Origin: Amycolatopsis dendrobii
GTDB taxonomy: Bacteria > Actinomycetota > Actinomycetes > Mycobacteriales > Pseudonocardiaceae
NCBI RefSeq assembly: GCF_014145675.1
Contig: NZ_JACGZW010000001.1
Coordinates: 124,001 to 188,000, forward strand
Length of the DNA: 64,000 nt
Direction of reading: 5' to 3'
Under the pieces are notes generated by a model that was given only the letters and a program-made list of their open reading frames with translations, made no database searches and was not told the origin of the DNA. Made by a program: the position numbers and the translations under genes. This document shows, in pieces, positions 22,857 through 30,242 of the stretch (positions are counted from its first letter, which is position 1; each line of letters begins with the position of its first letter).

Positions 22857-23216
22857 ATGTCCGTCGTGTCCACCCCATCCCAGACCCCGCTGGAACCGCT
22901 TCCCGCTGACTTGCTGCAGGACGCGGCCGCGACGTTCGGCCTGCTGTCCGCGACCGTGCGGCTGCATCTGCTCTGGCTGCTGTCGCACGGGGAGCGCGAC
23001 GTCGGCACGCTCGCCGAGGAGACCGGTCAGACCGTGCCGACCGCCAGCCACCACCTGGGCAAACTCAAACTCGCCGGGCTGGTGCGCGCCCGCCGCGAGG
23101 GCAAGCGGCAGGTGTATGTGCTCGACGATCCGCACGTGCGGCACATCGTGCAGCTGGCGGTGCAGCATCACCAGGAACTGTCCGGCGAGGCCGGGCGGCG
23201 CAGCAGGGGTGCTTGA
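22857..23216 (+). CDS. ArsR/SmtB metal-sensing repressor (alpha-5 type)
   Basis: A 119-residue winged-helix protein. The DNA helix is TVPTASHHLGKLKLAGLV and the wing RREGKRQVYVL. Near the C-terminus, DPHVRHIVQLAVQHHQE gives D-x-H-x10-H-x2-E, the alpha-5 interface site that binds Zn, Ni or Co in CzrA, SmtB and NmtR. No alpha-3 Cys pair is present. It is probably released from DNA by metal. ATG 22857 directly abuts GAGAGG; GTG 22866 gives better spacing and is a fair alternative. It is divergent from mgtA, which may be its target. Confidence 0.88.
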   Translation: MSVVSTPSQTPLEPLPADLLQDAAATFGLLSATVRLHLLWLLSHGERDVGTLAEETGQTVPTASHHLGKLKLAGLVRARREGKRQVYVLDDPHVRHIVQLAVQHHQELSGEAGRRSRGA

Positions 23217-23222
23217 GTCGTC

Positions 23223-23268
23223 CTCGTGAGTGGCTGTGCCGGTGAGAACCGGCGCCAACACTCACGAG
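23223..23268. terminator. Nested perfect inverted repeat after the ArsR gene
   Basis: CTCGTGAGTG (23223-23232) and CACTCACGAG (23259-23268) are perfect 10-bp arms. Inside, GCCGG-TGAGAA-CCGGC (23238-23253) forms a second hairpin. It begins 6 bases after the ArsR stop and could end transcription, though no T-run follows. Such double stems can also be dispersed intergenic repeats. Confidence 0.55.
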
Positions 23269-23317
23269 CCAGTCTTGGCGCGCGCGGCGAAGGGGTGCGG
23301 AACGTAGGCTGGCGGCC

Positions 23318-24040
23318 ATGGCCGAGCTGAACTTCTACTTCGATCCGGTGTGCCCGTTCGCGTGGATGACCAGCAAGTGGGTCCGCCAGGTCGCCCGGCA
23401 GCGCTCGTACGACGTGGACTGGCGGTTCATCTCGCTGCGGCTGCTGAACGCGCATCTGGACTACTCGACGCACTTCCCGCCGGAGTACGACGCTTCGCAC
23501 ACTGCCGGACTCCGGCTTCTGCGGGTGGCGGCCGCGGTGCGCTCGGAGCGCGGTCGCGAGGCGGTCGGTCCGCTGTACGAGGCGCTGGGGGAGCAGAACT
23601 TCGAGAGCGGTCTGGTCGAGGACACAGCTTCGGCGCGGGCTGCGCACGGCACTCGCTCAGCTGCTGCAGCGGCTCTTTCGCGTGCTGGCCTTCCGGCGGA
23701 CCTCGCGGATGCGGCCGACGACGCGCAGTGGGACGCGGAGATCCAGCGGGAGACGGATGAAGCGCTTTCGCTGACCGGAAAGGACGTCGGGACCCCGATC
23801 CTGCACTTCCGGCCGCCGGAGGGGGTCGCGTTCTTCGGGCCGGTGATCAGCCGGTTGCCTTCTGACGAGGAGGCGGTGGAGCTGTGGGACCACGTGGTGG
23901 GGTTGGCGGCGTTCCCGGGGTTCGCCGAGCTGAAGCGGAGTCTTCGGGAGATGCCGCAGCTGCCTTCGTTCGGGGTCGGGGCGGGGGAGACTGGGCGGGA
24001 ACAGGATTGGCATGGCGGGAGCCGGAGGCTGAAGAAGTAG
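23318..24040 (+). CDS. DsbA-fold oxidoreductase, mycothiol-dependent nitroreductase type
   Basis: A 240-residue thioredoxin-fold protein. It opens ELNFYFDPVCPFAWMTSKW, in which the active-site position holds one Cys (C-P-F-A) rather than C-x2-C, and the helical insert and GTPILHF cis-Pro region follow. The closest known relatives I recall are the Rv2466c-like mycothiol-dependent reductases of actinomycetes; Rv2466c has a second Cys. A single-Cys form would depend on mycothiol for turnover. It is monocistronic. The lysine-ended tail (RRLKK) is hydrophilic. Confidence 0.82.
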   Translation: MAELNFYFDPVCPFAWMTSKWVRQVARQRSYDVDWRFISLRLLNAHLDYSTHFPPEYDASHTAGLRLLRVAAAVRSERGREAVGPLYEALGEQNFESGLVEDTASARAAHGTRSAAAAALSRAGLPADLADAADDAQWDAEIQRETDEALSLTGKDVGTPILHFRPPEGVAFFGPVISRLPSDEEAVELWDHVVGLAAFPGFAELKRSLREMPQLPSFGVGAGETGREQDWHGGSRRLKK

Positions 24041-24412
24041 GCGGCTTCGCGGCACCGGCCAGGCTGCGCGACCCTTTCGCCCCGCCTGGCGCGGGTCATG
24101 GGCCCGGTGCTCCGCACCCCCGCCGAGCATCGCGAGAGGGAACCCGCCGCGCAGCACGCTCCTGCGAAGACCCCAATGCCGCATTGGGTGCGTCGCAGAC
24201 CCAGCCCGGTGAGCATTGATCGGGCGGTTCGGCCAGGTTGGCGTCCTTTGCCGCAGTCAGCGGGGCGACGCAGCTCAAGTCCCTGGCGTTGAGAGTCGGA
24301 CCCCATGGTGGCTGTCCCGGTCAGATGGTCGTCGCATCCGGTTGCGGAGACTGTCGACTTCGTTACACCGTCGGAGAATTTCATCCCCCGAACGCGCGAA
24401 CCTGACACACTG
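24041..24412. other. Spacer with a solitary copy of the CCCAATG hairpin repeat
   Basis: No gene is convincing here. CCCAATG-CCG-CATTGGG at 24174-24190 followed by TGCGTCGCA is the same unit as the tandem repeat at 9091-9200. A looser hairpin GCCAGG...CCTGGC lies just after the preceding gene (about 24057-24089). Confidence 0.6.
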
Positions 24413-24430
24413 GGAGTTGACGACAACTCC
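24413..24430 (+). promoter_or_regulatory. Perfect inverted repeat before the hydrolase gene
   Basis: GGAGTTG-ACGA-CAACTCC is a perfect 7-bp inverted repeat that ends immediately before the GGGAG ribosome site of the alpha/beta hydrolase. It could be an operator or a hairpin that hides the ribosome site. Confidence 0.5.
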
Positions 24431-24440
24431 GGGAGTGTCC

Positions 24441-25256
24441 ATGTCGCGCGACAGCTATCGGACAGTTCGCACACCGGACGGCCTCGATCTGGCCAGCACC
24501 CTCACCGAGCCGGACGGCAGAGCTCGCCGGGCGGTGCTGCTCGTGCAGGGGGCGAGCGTCACCCGCGAGGAAGGCGGCTTCTTCACCCGCCTCGCCGCGG
24601 GTCTGGCCGAGGCTGGCATCGCCTCGCTGAGAATCGACCTCCCCGGGCACGGCGAGAGCGAAGGCCGTCAAGAGGATCTGACGCTTTCTGCGCTGCTCAA
24701 CGTGATCCGAGCCAGCATCGAGCATCTGTCCGGCGCCGTCCCGGGTGTGCGCACCTCGCTCGCGGCGGCAAGTTTCTCCGGCGGCGTCGCGGCGTACTAC
24801 GCGGCCAAGCGACCGGACGACGTCGAGCGTCTGATCCTCTTCAACCCGCTCATCGACTACCGCGGGCGGTTCATCGACGAGAAGCCCGAGTGGTCGCCGG
24901 AGGGATACCTCGACGCCGAGGGCGCCGCCGACCTCAAGCAGCAGGGCTATCTCGGACACGGGCCCGGTTTCCGGCTCGGCCGGGCGCTGCTCAACGAGGC
25001 GTTCTGGTTCGAGGCCCGCGAAAACCTGCCGCACATCGCCGCGCCGACGCTTGTCGTGCACGGGAGCGCGGACACGTTCGTCCCGGTCGAGTCGTCGCAG
25101 GCGGCTGACCGGGACCTCGTCTGCGAACACCGGCTGCTTCAGCTCGACGGCGCACAGCACGGCTTCGCGGTCCACGACGATCCCGAGTACGCCGATCCGC
25201 GGACGCGAGCTTGGCAACAGCAGGTGATCGGCGAAGTCCGGGAATGGCTGCGATAA
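24441..25256 (+). CDS. Alpha/beta hydrolase
   Basis: A 271-residue serine hydrolase. After a beta-rich start come LLVQGASVTREEGGFF (oxyanion region), DLPGHGESEG, the nucleophile elbow ASFSGGVAA with Ser, the acid in HGSADTFVP and the His in GAQHGF. The acyl-peptide/lysophospholipase-like layout does not fix the substrate. The ATG at 24441 has GGGAG five bases upstream. It ends 4 bases before the convergent stop of the XRE regulator gene. Confidence 0.88.
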   Translation: MSRDSYRTVRTPDGLDLASTLTEPDGRARRAVLLVQGASVTREEGGFFTRLAAGLAEAGIASLRIDLPGHGESEGRQEDLTLSALLNVIRASIEHLSGAVPGVRTSLAAASFSGGVAAYYAAKRPDDVERLILFNPLIDYRGRFIDEKPEWSPEGYLDAEGAADLKQQGYLGHGPGFRLGRALLNEAFWFEARENLPHIAAPTLVVHGSADTFVPVESSQAADRDLVCEHRLLQLDGAQHGFAVHDDPEYADPRTRAWQQQVIGEVREWLR

Positions 25257-25260
25257 CGGG

Positions 25261-26646
25261 TCAGCTGTTCAACGCCTCGCGCAATTCCCGGACGTCCGGG
25301 CGGTTGTGCCACGGCTTGAGCACTCCGACGACCCGGCGGAGTTCTTCTTTGGTGCGGCGGGAGTTCGTTTCCGTCGCTCGACGGGCGGAGACGAGGCCGG
25401 TTTTGGCTGCTTGATCCGGTTCGCCGGAGAGGGCCAGCGAATTCGCCATAAGGGACAAGAAGAAGCCGTAATCGCGCCGGGAGAATTGGGTTTCCTTCAA
25501 CGTTTTCTCGTACAGTTCGACCGACCGGCGCGGTTCGCCCGCTTCGGTGTAGCAGATGGCGGTCTGCATATTCAGGAGAGTCGCGTTGAAGTGCGCGCCC
25601 AGCGGCGATTCGACCGGTCCGGCGTCGTCCAGCAGTTTCCAGGCGACATCGAGTTTGCGGTTGACCTGATCGGCCGACGCGCCGAGCATCGCCTCCGCGC
25701 GGGCTTCCTGCTGGGCGGCCTCGGCCTGGAGCCGCCGGGGGAGCGACCAGGGGCCGTTGCGCACCGCCCGGGTGAGGATGAGCATCCGCCGCGGATCGCG
25801 TTCGTCGTAGGCGACCTGGGCTTTTTTGAGCAGAATGTAGCCCTGCATCGTGCTGTCGCCCGCCGCCTGCGCCCATTCCATCGCGCGGTCGTGCCAGTAC
25901 AGCGAGTCTTCCCGCTGCCTGCGGTCGCGGTAAAGCCATCCGGCGAACTCCGCGCCCTCCGAACCGATGTGCAGAAGGTCCCGCTGGTCGCCGGGAGCCG
26001 CGTCGCGGGCGATGCGGTCTATGATGTCCAGGACGCCGAGCGTCATCGGAAGCGTTTTGGCCGGACCGCGTTCGCCGTCCTCGTATTTGTACTGGTCGAG
26101 CTGCCGCCGGAGATAGTGCGTGACGGTTTTGTCCATGTACCGCCGGGGATTCTCCAGTGCTCGCGCGACGTGCTCCGCGCTGCCGATTCCCAATGCGGGC
26201 AAAGCCGCGACGGGCAGGCCGTTTTTGAGCAGTGAGCGGCGACTGAGCGGGCTCATGGCGTCCCATTCTGTGGTCGGAACCGCTGGCTGGGCCGCGTCGC
26301 CGAGAGCAGGCAGGAGCCGGGCGAGGACGCTGGCCGCGACGGTCGCCCGGTCGAGCGGCAGCGCGACCGGCCGCCCGTCCACGACGACGGGCAGCAGGAC
26401 GCTCGGCGCTCCGGGCGGCCTGCGGAGGTCCGCGGAGGTGCCTTCCCGGAGCAGTTCCTCCAGCCGGGCGGGGCTGATGCGCAGCAGCCGGGCGAGCCGG
26501 TCGCGCCGGTGCGGACGCGGCTCGGAGCGGCCGGATTCCCAGGCGCGGATGCTTTTTTCGTCGGCGGGGAGCAGCGCGGCGAGCTTTTCTTGCGTCAGGT
26601 TCGCCGCTTTGCGTGCCCGGACAAGTCCTTCTCGCCGTTCGCCCAT
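25261..26646 (-). CDS. XRE-family regulator with large helical-repeat domain
   Basis: A 461-residue protein. Residues 1-60 are a Cro/C1 helix-turn-helix (RKAANLTQEKLAALLPADEK then SIRAWESGRSEP). About residues 125-145 hold SRRSLLKNGLPVAALPALG, which looks like a twin-arginine/hydrophobic segment in the middle of the chain. The remainder is a TPR-like helical array. This architecture is common among actinomycete regulators of development and secondary metabolism, but the ligand is unknown. ATG 26646 has a GGGG tract upstream; the longer frame to 26868 lacks homology. Confidence 0.85.
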   Translation of the reverse strand: MGERREGLVRARKAANLTQEKLAALLPADEKSIRAWESGRSEPRPHRRDRLARLLRISPARLEELLREGTSADLRRPPGAPSVLLPVVVDGRPVALPLDRATVAASVLARLLPALGDAAQPAVPTTEWDAMSPLSRRSLLKNGLPVAALPALGIGSAEHVARALENPRRYMDKTVTHYLRRQLDQYKYEDGERGPAKTLPMTLGVLDIIDRIARDAAPGDQRDLLHIGSEGAEFAGWLYRDRRQREDSLYWHDRAMEWAQAAGDSTMQGYILLKKAQVAYDERDPRRMLILTRAVRNGPWSLPRRLQAEAAQQEARAEAMLGASADQVNRKLDVAWKLLDDAGPVESPLGAHFNATLLNMQTAICYTEAGEPRRSVELYEKTLKETQFSRRDYGFFLSLMANSLALSGEPDQAAKTGLVSARRATETNSRRTKEELRRVVGVLKPWHNRPDVRELREALNS

Positions 26647-26830
26647 GGGCGACACCCCTTCGCAACAACGCGGGGTCGCTAGGTTACCGCAGGTCACCGT
26701 GCGCGAGGCAAGACGATTCGCTCGGTTGCCGCCCGCTTTTCGCCCGGTTTGCTGGCTGGTCCAGGCCACTGGCCGGCCCCATGGTGGGGAGGCACCGCGA
26801 ACACACTTCCGAGGCCGAGAGGTGGATCGC

Positions 26831-27220
26831 ATGAAGGCAGCAGCGACGCTCGGCGAGGCGACCCGCACCGGCCATCCGGCCGTGGTCGTCGTGTGTTGTG
26901 TGCTCTTGCTGCTGGTACTGCTCTCGATGTGGCTCTGGCACGCACGCCGGCCGATCCCGCCCCCGCGCGGAAAGCTGACCGTCCGCGACCTCCAGGCCCG
27001 GCTGGACTACGAGGTCCAGGCCGAAATCGAACAAGCCCGGCTGGCCGAATTCCGGCGGACGGCGGAGGAGGCCGCCGCCGAACGGGCCGACGAGGACACC
27101 GAGGACACCGAGGACACCGCTGTCATCCCGAAAGTCGAGGACACCGACGTCTTCCCGGAACTGCCGGAGGACGAGAACCCGCGAAAAGAGATGACCCCCG
27201 ATAAGGCTCGGTGCGGTTAG
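26831..27220 (+). CDS. Small single-span membrane protein with acidic tail
   Basis: A 129-residue protein of unknown function. Residues 16-36 form one membrane helix (AVVVVCCVLLLLVLLSMWL), followed by a basic HARRP stop signal, a coiled-coil-like stretch (VRDLQARLDYEVQAEIEQA) and a repeated EDTEDTED acidic tract. The positive-inside rule puts the tail in the cytoplasm. GAGAGG lies 8 bases before ATG 26831. It is divergent from the XRE regulator, with 184 bases between them. Confidence 0.75.
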   Translation: MKAAATLGEATRTGHPAVVVVCCVLLLLVLLSMWLWHARRPIPPPRGKLTVRDLQARLDYEVQAEIEQARLAEFRRTAEEAAAERADEDTEDTEDTAVIPKVEDTDVFPELPEDENPRKEMTPDKARCG

Positions 27221-27253
27221 GAGCGTCCCGCCCATCGCTCACCGCACCGTTAT

Positions 27254-27307
27254 GCCTGCCCCAGCCTGGCGCGGCACGCCACCTCCCCCCGGCTGGGGCA
27301 GGCCTTT
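27254..27307 (+). terminator. Rho-independent terminator
   Basis: GCCTGCCCCAGCC (27254-27266) and GGCTGGGGCAGGC (27291-27303) are perfect 13-bp arms, followed by CTTTAT. It lies 33 bases after the membrane protein stop and 6 bases before the convergent stop of the next gene. Confidence 0.85.
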
Positions 27308-27313
27308 ATCCGT

Positions 27314-28162
27314 TCAGCGCCACCGGGCCGCCGCGGCGCGGGCGTAGTCGGCGAAGGAGACCGGCGGACGGCCGGTGATCCGCCGGACGTCGTCGGTCAC
27401 GTCGGCGGCCCAGTCGTTGCGGATGCCTTCGTACATGGCGGCGTAGAAGTCGGCGACATGACCGGGGGTCCCTCCGCCGAGCAGGGCTTCGCGGAACTCG
27501 GCCGGGTCCATCGCCCGGTACCGCACGGGTTTTCCCGCGGCGTCGCCCACGATCGCGGTCATGTCCGAAAAGGACAGTGAATCGGGTCCGGTCAGGGAGT
27601 AGGTCTTGTGCTGATGTCCGTCCTGGGTCAGTGCGGCCGCCGCCGCGGCGGCGATGTCCTCGACGGAGATCGGCGCCACCCGGCCGTCGCCCGCCGGAAC
27701 CGCGACGACGCCGGTGCGGATGCCGTGCAGGATCGCGGGGTGCTCGGAGAAGTTCTCGGCGAAGACGTTGGGGCGCAGGATGGTCGCGGGCACCGGCCCG
27801 GTTTCGAGGAATCGCTCGGCCCCGTGCGCCGGGAAGTCCTCGCGGGCCAGCCGCGCGGTCGTGGTGGACAGGTGGACCACCCGGCGGACCCCGGCGGCCT
27901 TGGCCTCGTCCAGCAGCGCCGCGACCTCTGCCGCGGGGTCGGGGCTGATCGGGAGCCACTGGTAGATCGCGTCCACGCCGTCCAGCGCGGGCGGGTAGGT
28001 CGCCGGGTCGCCCCAGTCGAAGCGGACCGGCGTCACCGCGCCCTCCGGCCTCCCCGGGAGCTGGCTCGCCGCCCGGACCGTGTGCCCCTGCTCGGCCAGC
28101 AACGACACCACCCGGCGTCCGGTGCGGCCCGTCGCGCCGAGGACAAGAACTGTGGTAGGCAC
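27314..28162 (-). CDS. NmrA/SDR-type NAD(P)-binding protein
   Basis: About 282 residues. The N-terminus TVLVLGATGRTGRRVVSLL is the Rossmann G-x2-G-x2-G motif of atypical SDR/NmrA-like proteins; VVHLSTTTARLAREDFPAH and the TILRPNVFAENF stretch fit quinone oxidoreductase 2-like members. The classic Y-x3-K catalytic pair is absent, so a redox-sensing or NAD(P)H:acceptor role is likely. GTG 28162 is chosen because GAGGA precedes it; an ATG at 28219 would add 19 residues into the promoter. It is divergent from an AraC-family gene, a frequent pairing for such proteins. Confidence 0.87.
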   Translation of the reverse strand: MPTTVLVLGATGRTGRRVVSLLAEQGHTVRAASQLPGRPEGAVTPVRFDWGDPATYPPALDGVDAIYQWLPISPDPAAEVAALLDEAKAAGVRRVVHLSTTTARLAREDFPAHGAERFLETGPVPATILRPNVFAENFSEHPAILHGIRTGVVAVPAGDGRVAPISVEDIAAAAAAALTQDGHQHKTYSLTGPDSLSFSDMTAIVGDAAGKPVRYRAMDPAEFREALLGGGTPGHVADFYAAMYEGIRNDWAADVTDDVRRITGRPPVSFADYARAAAARWR

Positions 28163-28286
28163 GCGTTCCTCGCAAGGTAAAGTCGAATCGGCAACCACCT
28201 CACCGTATGAACGGGTCATCGACGCGCGCCATGACAGCTCTCGACAGATTCATGTCCGATCGGCACGGGGCCGGAGCGAATCGGGT

Positions 28287-29276
28287 ATGACGGTGAAAGC
28301 GGTCGGCCGCGAGCGCGACCATGTGGCCGACGTCGTGGGCGACATCGTCGCCGCCCTCCGGCGCGGCGGCGTCGTCTACGGCAGGGCGCTGTTGCGGGCT
28401 CCCTGGGGTCTCGCGTTCGAATCGCGCTCGATCGCCACGATCTACGTCGTGATCGCCGGTTCCTGCGTGCTCGTCCCCGACGGCGGCCAGGCGCTGCGTC
28501 TCGCCCCAGGGGATGTCGCGTTGCTGCCGTCCGGCGCCGGGCACGTCGCCGCCGACGCTCCCGGCCGGCCGGCTCGCACCGTGCGAGAACGGTTCGGCGC
28601 CGACCTGGAGGAGCTGTCGGCCACCGACCTCGTCATCGAGGGCGACGGTCCCGAGACCGTCCTGGTCTGCGGCGCGTACCTGCTCGAACCGGCGCCGCAG
28701 CACCCGTTCATCGCCTCCTTGCCCGACGTCGTGCACGTCACGGCGGGCCAGATGCGCGGTGCCTGCCTCGCCTCCGCCGTCCACTTGCTCACCACCGAGG
28801 TCGACCAGGCCGGCCGCGGGACGCCCGCGGTGGTGGCCTCTCTGCTCGACCTGCTGTTCACCTACACCCTGCGGTCCTGGTTCCTCGGCCAGCCGGACCA
28901 GCTGGTCGGGTGGGCCCGCGCGCTCCACGACCCCGCGGTGGGCCCCGCGCTCGCGCTCTTGCACGACGACCCCGGCAAACCCTGGACCGTGGAGGCGCTC
29001 GCGCACGCCGTCGGCGTCCCGCGCGCCCGGTTCAGCCGCCGGTTCGCGTCGACGACCGGGCACACCCCGATGGAGTACCTCGGCATCTGGCGGATGACCG
29101 TGGCCGCCCGCCTGCTGCGCGAGGGCCGGGCCCCGCTGCGGCAGATCGCCCGGAAGGTGGGCTACGACTCGGAATTCGCGTTCGCCCGTGCTTTCAAACG
29201 GGTCGTCGGGCACGCTCCCGGTCGTTATCGCGCGATGCACCATCGCGAGGAGGGCGCCGCGAGCGCGCGGCGATGA
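28287..29276 (+). CDS. AraC-family transcriptional regulator
   Basis: A 329-residue regulator. The N-terminal 190 residues form a cupin-like sensor (VYGRALLRAPWGLAFES, then LRLAPGDVALLPSGAGH). The C-terminal 100 residues are the double helix-turn-helix: WTVEALAHAVGVPRARFSRR and the second-HTH signature GYDSEFAFARAFKRVVGHAPG. It likely controls the divergent NmrA-like gene. Start ATG 28287 has GGAG 10 bases upstream, which is weak. The cupin AraC branch commonly senses small organics or oxidants. Confidence 0.9.
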   Translation: MTVKAVGRERDHVADVVGDIVAALRRGGVVYGRALLRAPWGLAFESRSIATIYVVIAGSCVLVPDGGQALRLAPGDVALLPSGAGHVAADAPGRPARTVRERFGADLEELSATDLVIEGDGPETVLVCGAYLLEPAPQHPFIASLPDVVHVTAGQMRGACLASAVHLLTTEVDQAGRGTPAVVASLLDLLFTYTLRSWFLGQPDQLVGWARALHDPAVGPALALLHDDPGKPWTVEALAHAVGVPRARFSRRFASTTGHTPMEYLGIWRMTVAARLLREGRAPLRQIARKVGYDSEFAFARAFKRVVGHAPGRYRAMHHREEGAASARR

Positions 29277-29290
29277 CTCGCGCCGTCTGC

Positions 29291-29785
29291 CTATTCGCTT
29301 GGCAGAGCGGCACGACGCGCGATCACGTCCGCGGTTCCGCCGGTCGCGTCGAGCAGGCGAGCCAGGGCTAGCCGGGCCGCTTCGGCCGCGTCCTTGCCCG
29401 CCGATCTGGCCAGGCGCTCGTCCAGTCGCTTCCGGATCCGGCGGCTGTCGTCGATGAGCTGCCGACCGCGGTCGGTGAGCTGGGCACGTCGCACTCGGCT
29501 GTCGGCGGGATCCGGCACTCTCTCGACGTAGCCGAGCCGCTCCAGTTCGAGGAGGTGCTTCGAGGCCGCCTGCTGGGTGACGCCGAGAAGGCCGGCGAGT
29601 TCGGAGACTGCGGGCGCGCGGTCGACGAGGTGCTGGACGACGTATCCGTGGGAGTTGCGCACGCCGGGGTGGCCCGTCTCGTGCAACTCGGCCAGGAGCG
29701 CCCGGTTCGCGGAACTGCCCGCCAGCCAGGCGAGGGTGGCGAGGTCGATTTCGGCCAGGTCCAGTCGGGTCACGGTGCCCACCAT
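29291..29785 (-). CDS. MarR-family regulator
   Basis: A 164-residue winged-helix protein: VSELAGLLGVTQQAASKHLLELERLGYV is the DNA-binding segment and DPADSRVRRAQLTDRG the wing. No redox Cys is obvious. It is divergent from a small NTF2-fold gene with 39 bases between the start codons, and a strong palindrome overlies both promoters. It therefore probably represses both genes. ATG 29785 begins a normal-length protein; a longer frame upstream passes through the operator. Confidence 0.9.
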   Translation of the reverse strand: MVGTVTRLDLAEIDLATLAWLAGSSANRALLAELHETGHPGVRNSHGYVVQHLVDRAPAVSELAGLLGVTQQAASKHLLELERLGYVERVPDPADSRVRRAQLTDRGRQLIDDSRRIRKRLDERLARSAGKDAAEAARLALARLLDATGGTADVIARRAALPSE

Positions 29786-29789
29786 GCAA

Positions 29790-29817
29790 TTGACAACCAA
29801 GGTTGTACAAATATAGT
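29790..29817. promoter_or_regulatory. Divergent promoter with MarR palindrome
   Basis: Plus strand: TTGACA 29790-29795, 16 bases, TATAGT 29812-29817; the next gene starts at 29825, so its transcript is probably leaderless. Minus strand: TATATT (29814-29809) is a fitting -10. ACAACC-AA-GGTTGT (29793-29806) is a perfect inverted repeat across both and a third AGTTGT half-site follows at 29815. Confidence 0.7.
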
Positions 29818-29824
29818 TGTTCTT

Positions 29825-30229
29825 ATGGCCGACGATCCGGTTGCCCTCGCGACATCCCTGCTGCGGGCGCTTGAAGCCGGGCAGTGCGGCGAGGATCTCC
29901 GGGAGCACTTCGCTCCGACGGCGTCGACCGTCGAGCATCCGAATCGGCTCAAACCCGAGGGCGCCCGCGCGAACCTGGATCAGATGCTCGCGGCGTCGGA
30001 GGCCGGTGCGGGGTTGATGTCCAGTCAGCGGTACGAGGTGCGCTCGGCCGTGGCGGCGGGGGACACCGCGATCCTTCGTCTCACCTGGAGCGGGGTGATC
30101 GCGCGTGACGCCGGCCCTTTCCGTCGCGGCGACGAGCTCGTCGCGCACATCGCCCAATTCGTCGAGACCGCCGGCGGCGCGATCACCTCGATCGAGACCT
30201 TCGACTGCTACGAACCATTCGACCTTTAA
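29825..30229 (+). CDS. NTF2/SnoaL-fold protein
   Basis: A 134-residue protein with the cone-shaped NTF2 fold: an opening helix (DPVALATSLLRALEAGQ), HFAPTASTVEHPNRL, and alternating strands to FVETAGGAITSIETFDCYEPF. Members range from ketosteroid isomerases to stress-induced proteins; no catalytic Asp/His set is clear. It is controlled with the divergent MarR gene. The reading starts directly after a -10 box with no ribosome site. Confidence 0.82.
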   Translation: MADDPVALATSLLRALEAGQCGEDLREHFAPTASTVEHPNRLKPEGARANLDQMLAASEAGAGLMSSQRYEVRSAVAAGDTAILRLTWSGVIARDAGPFRRGDELVAHIAQFVETAGGAITSIETFDCYEPFDL

Positions 30230-30242
30230 GGTGTATAACGAT

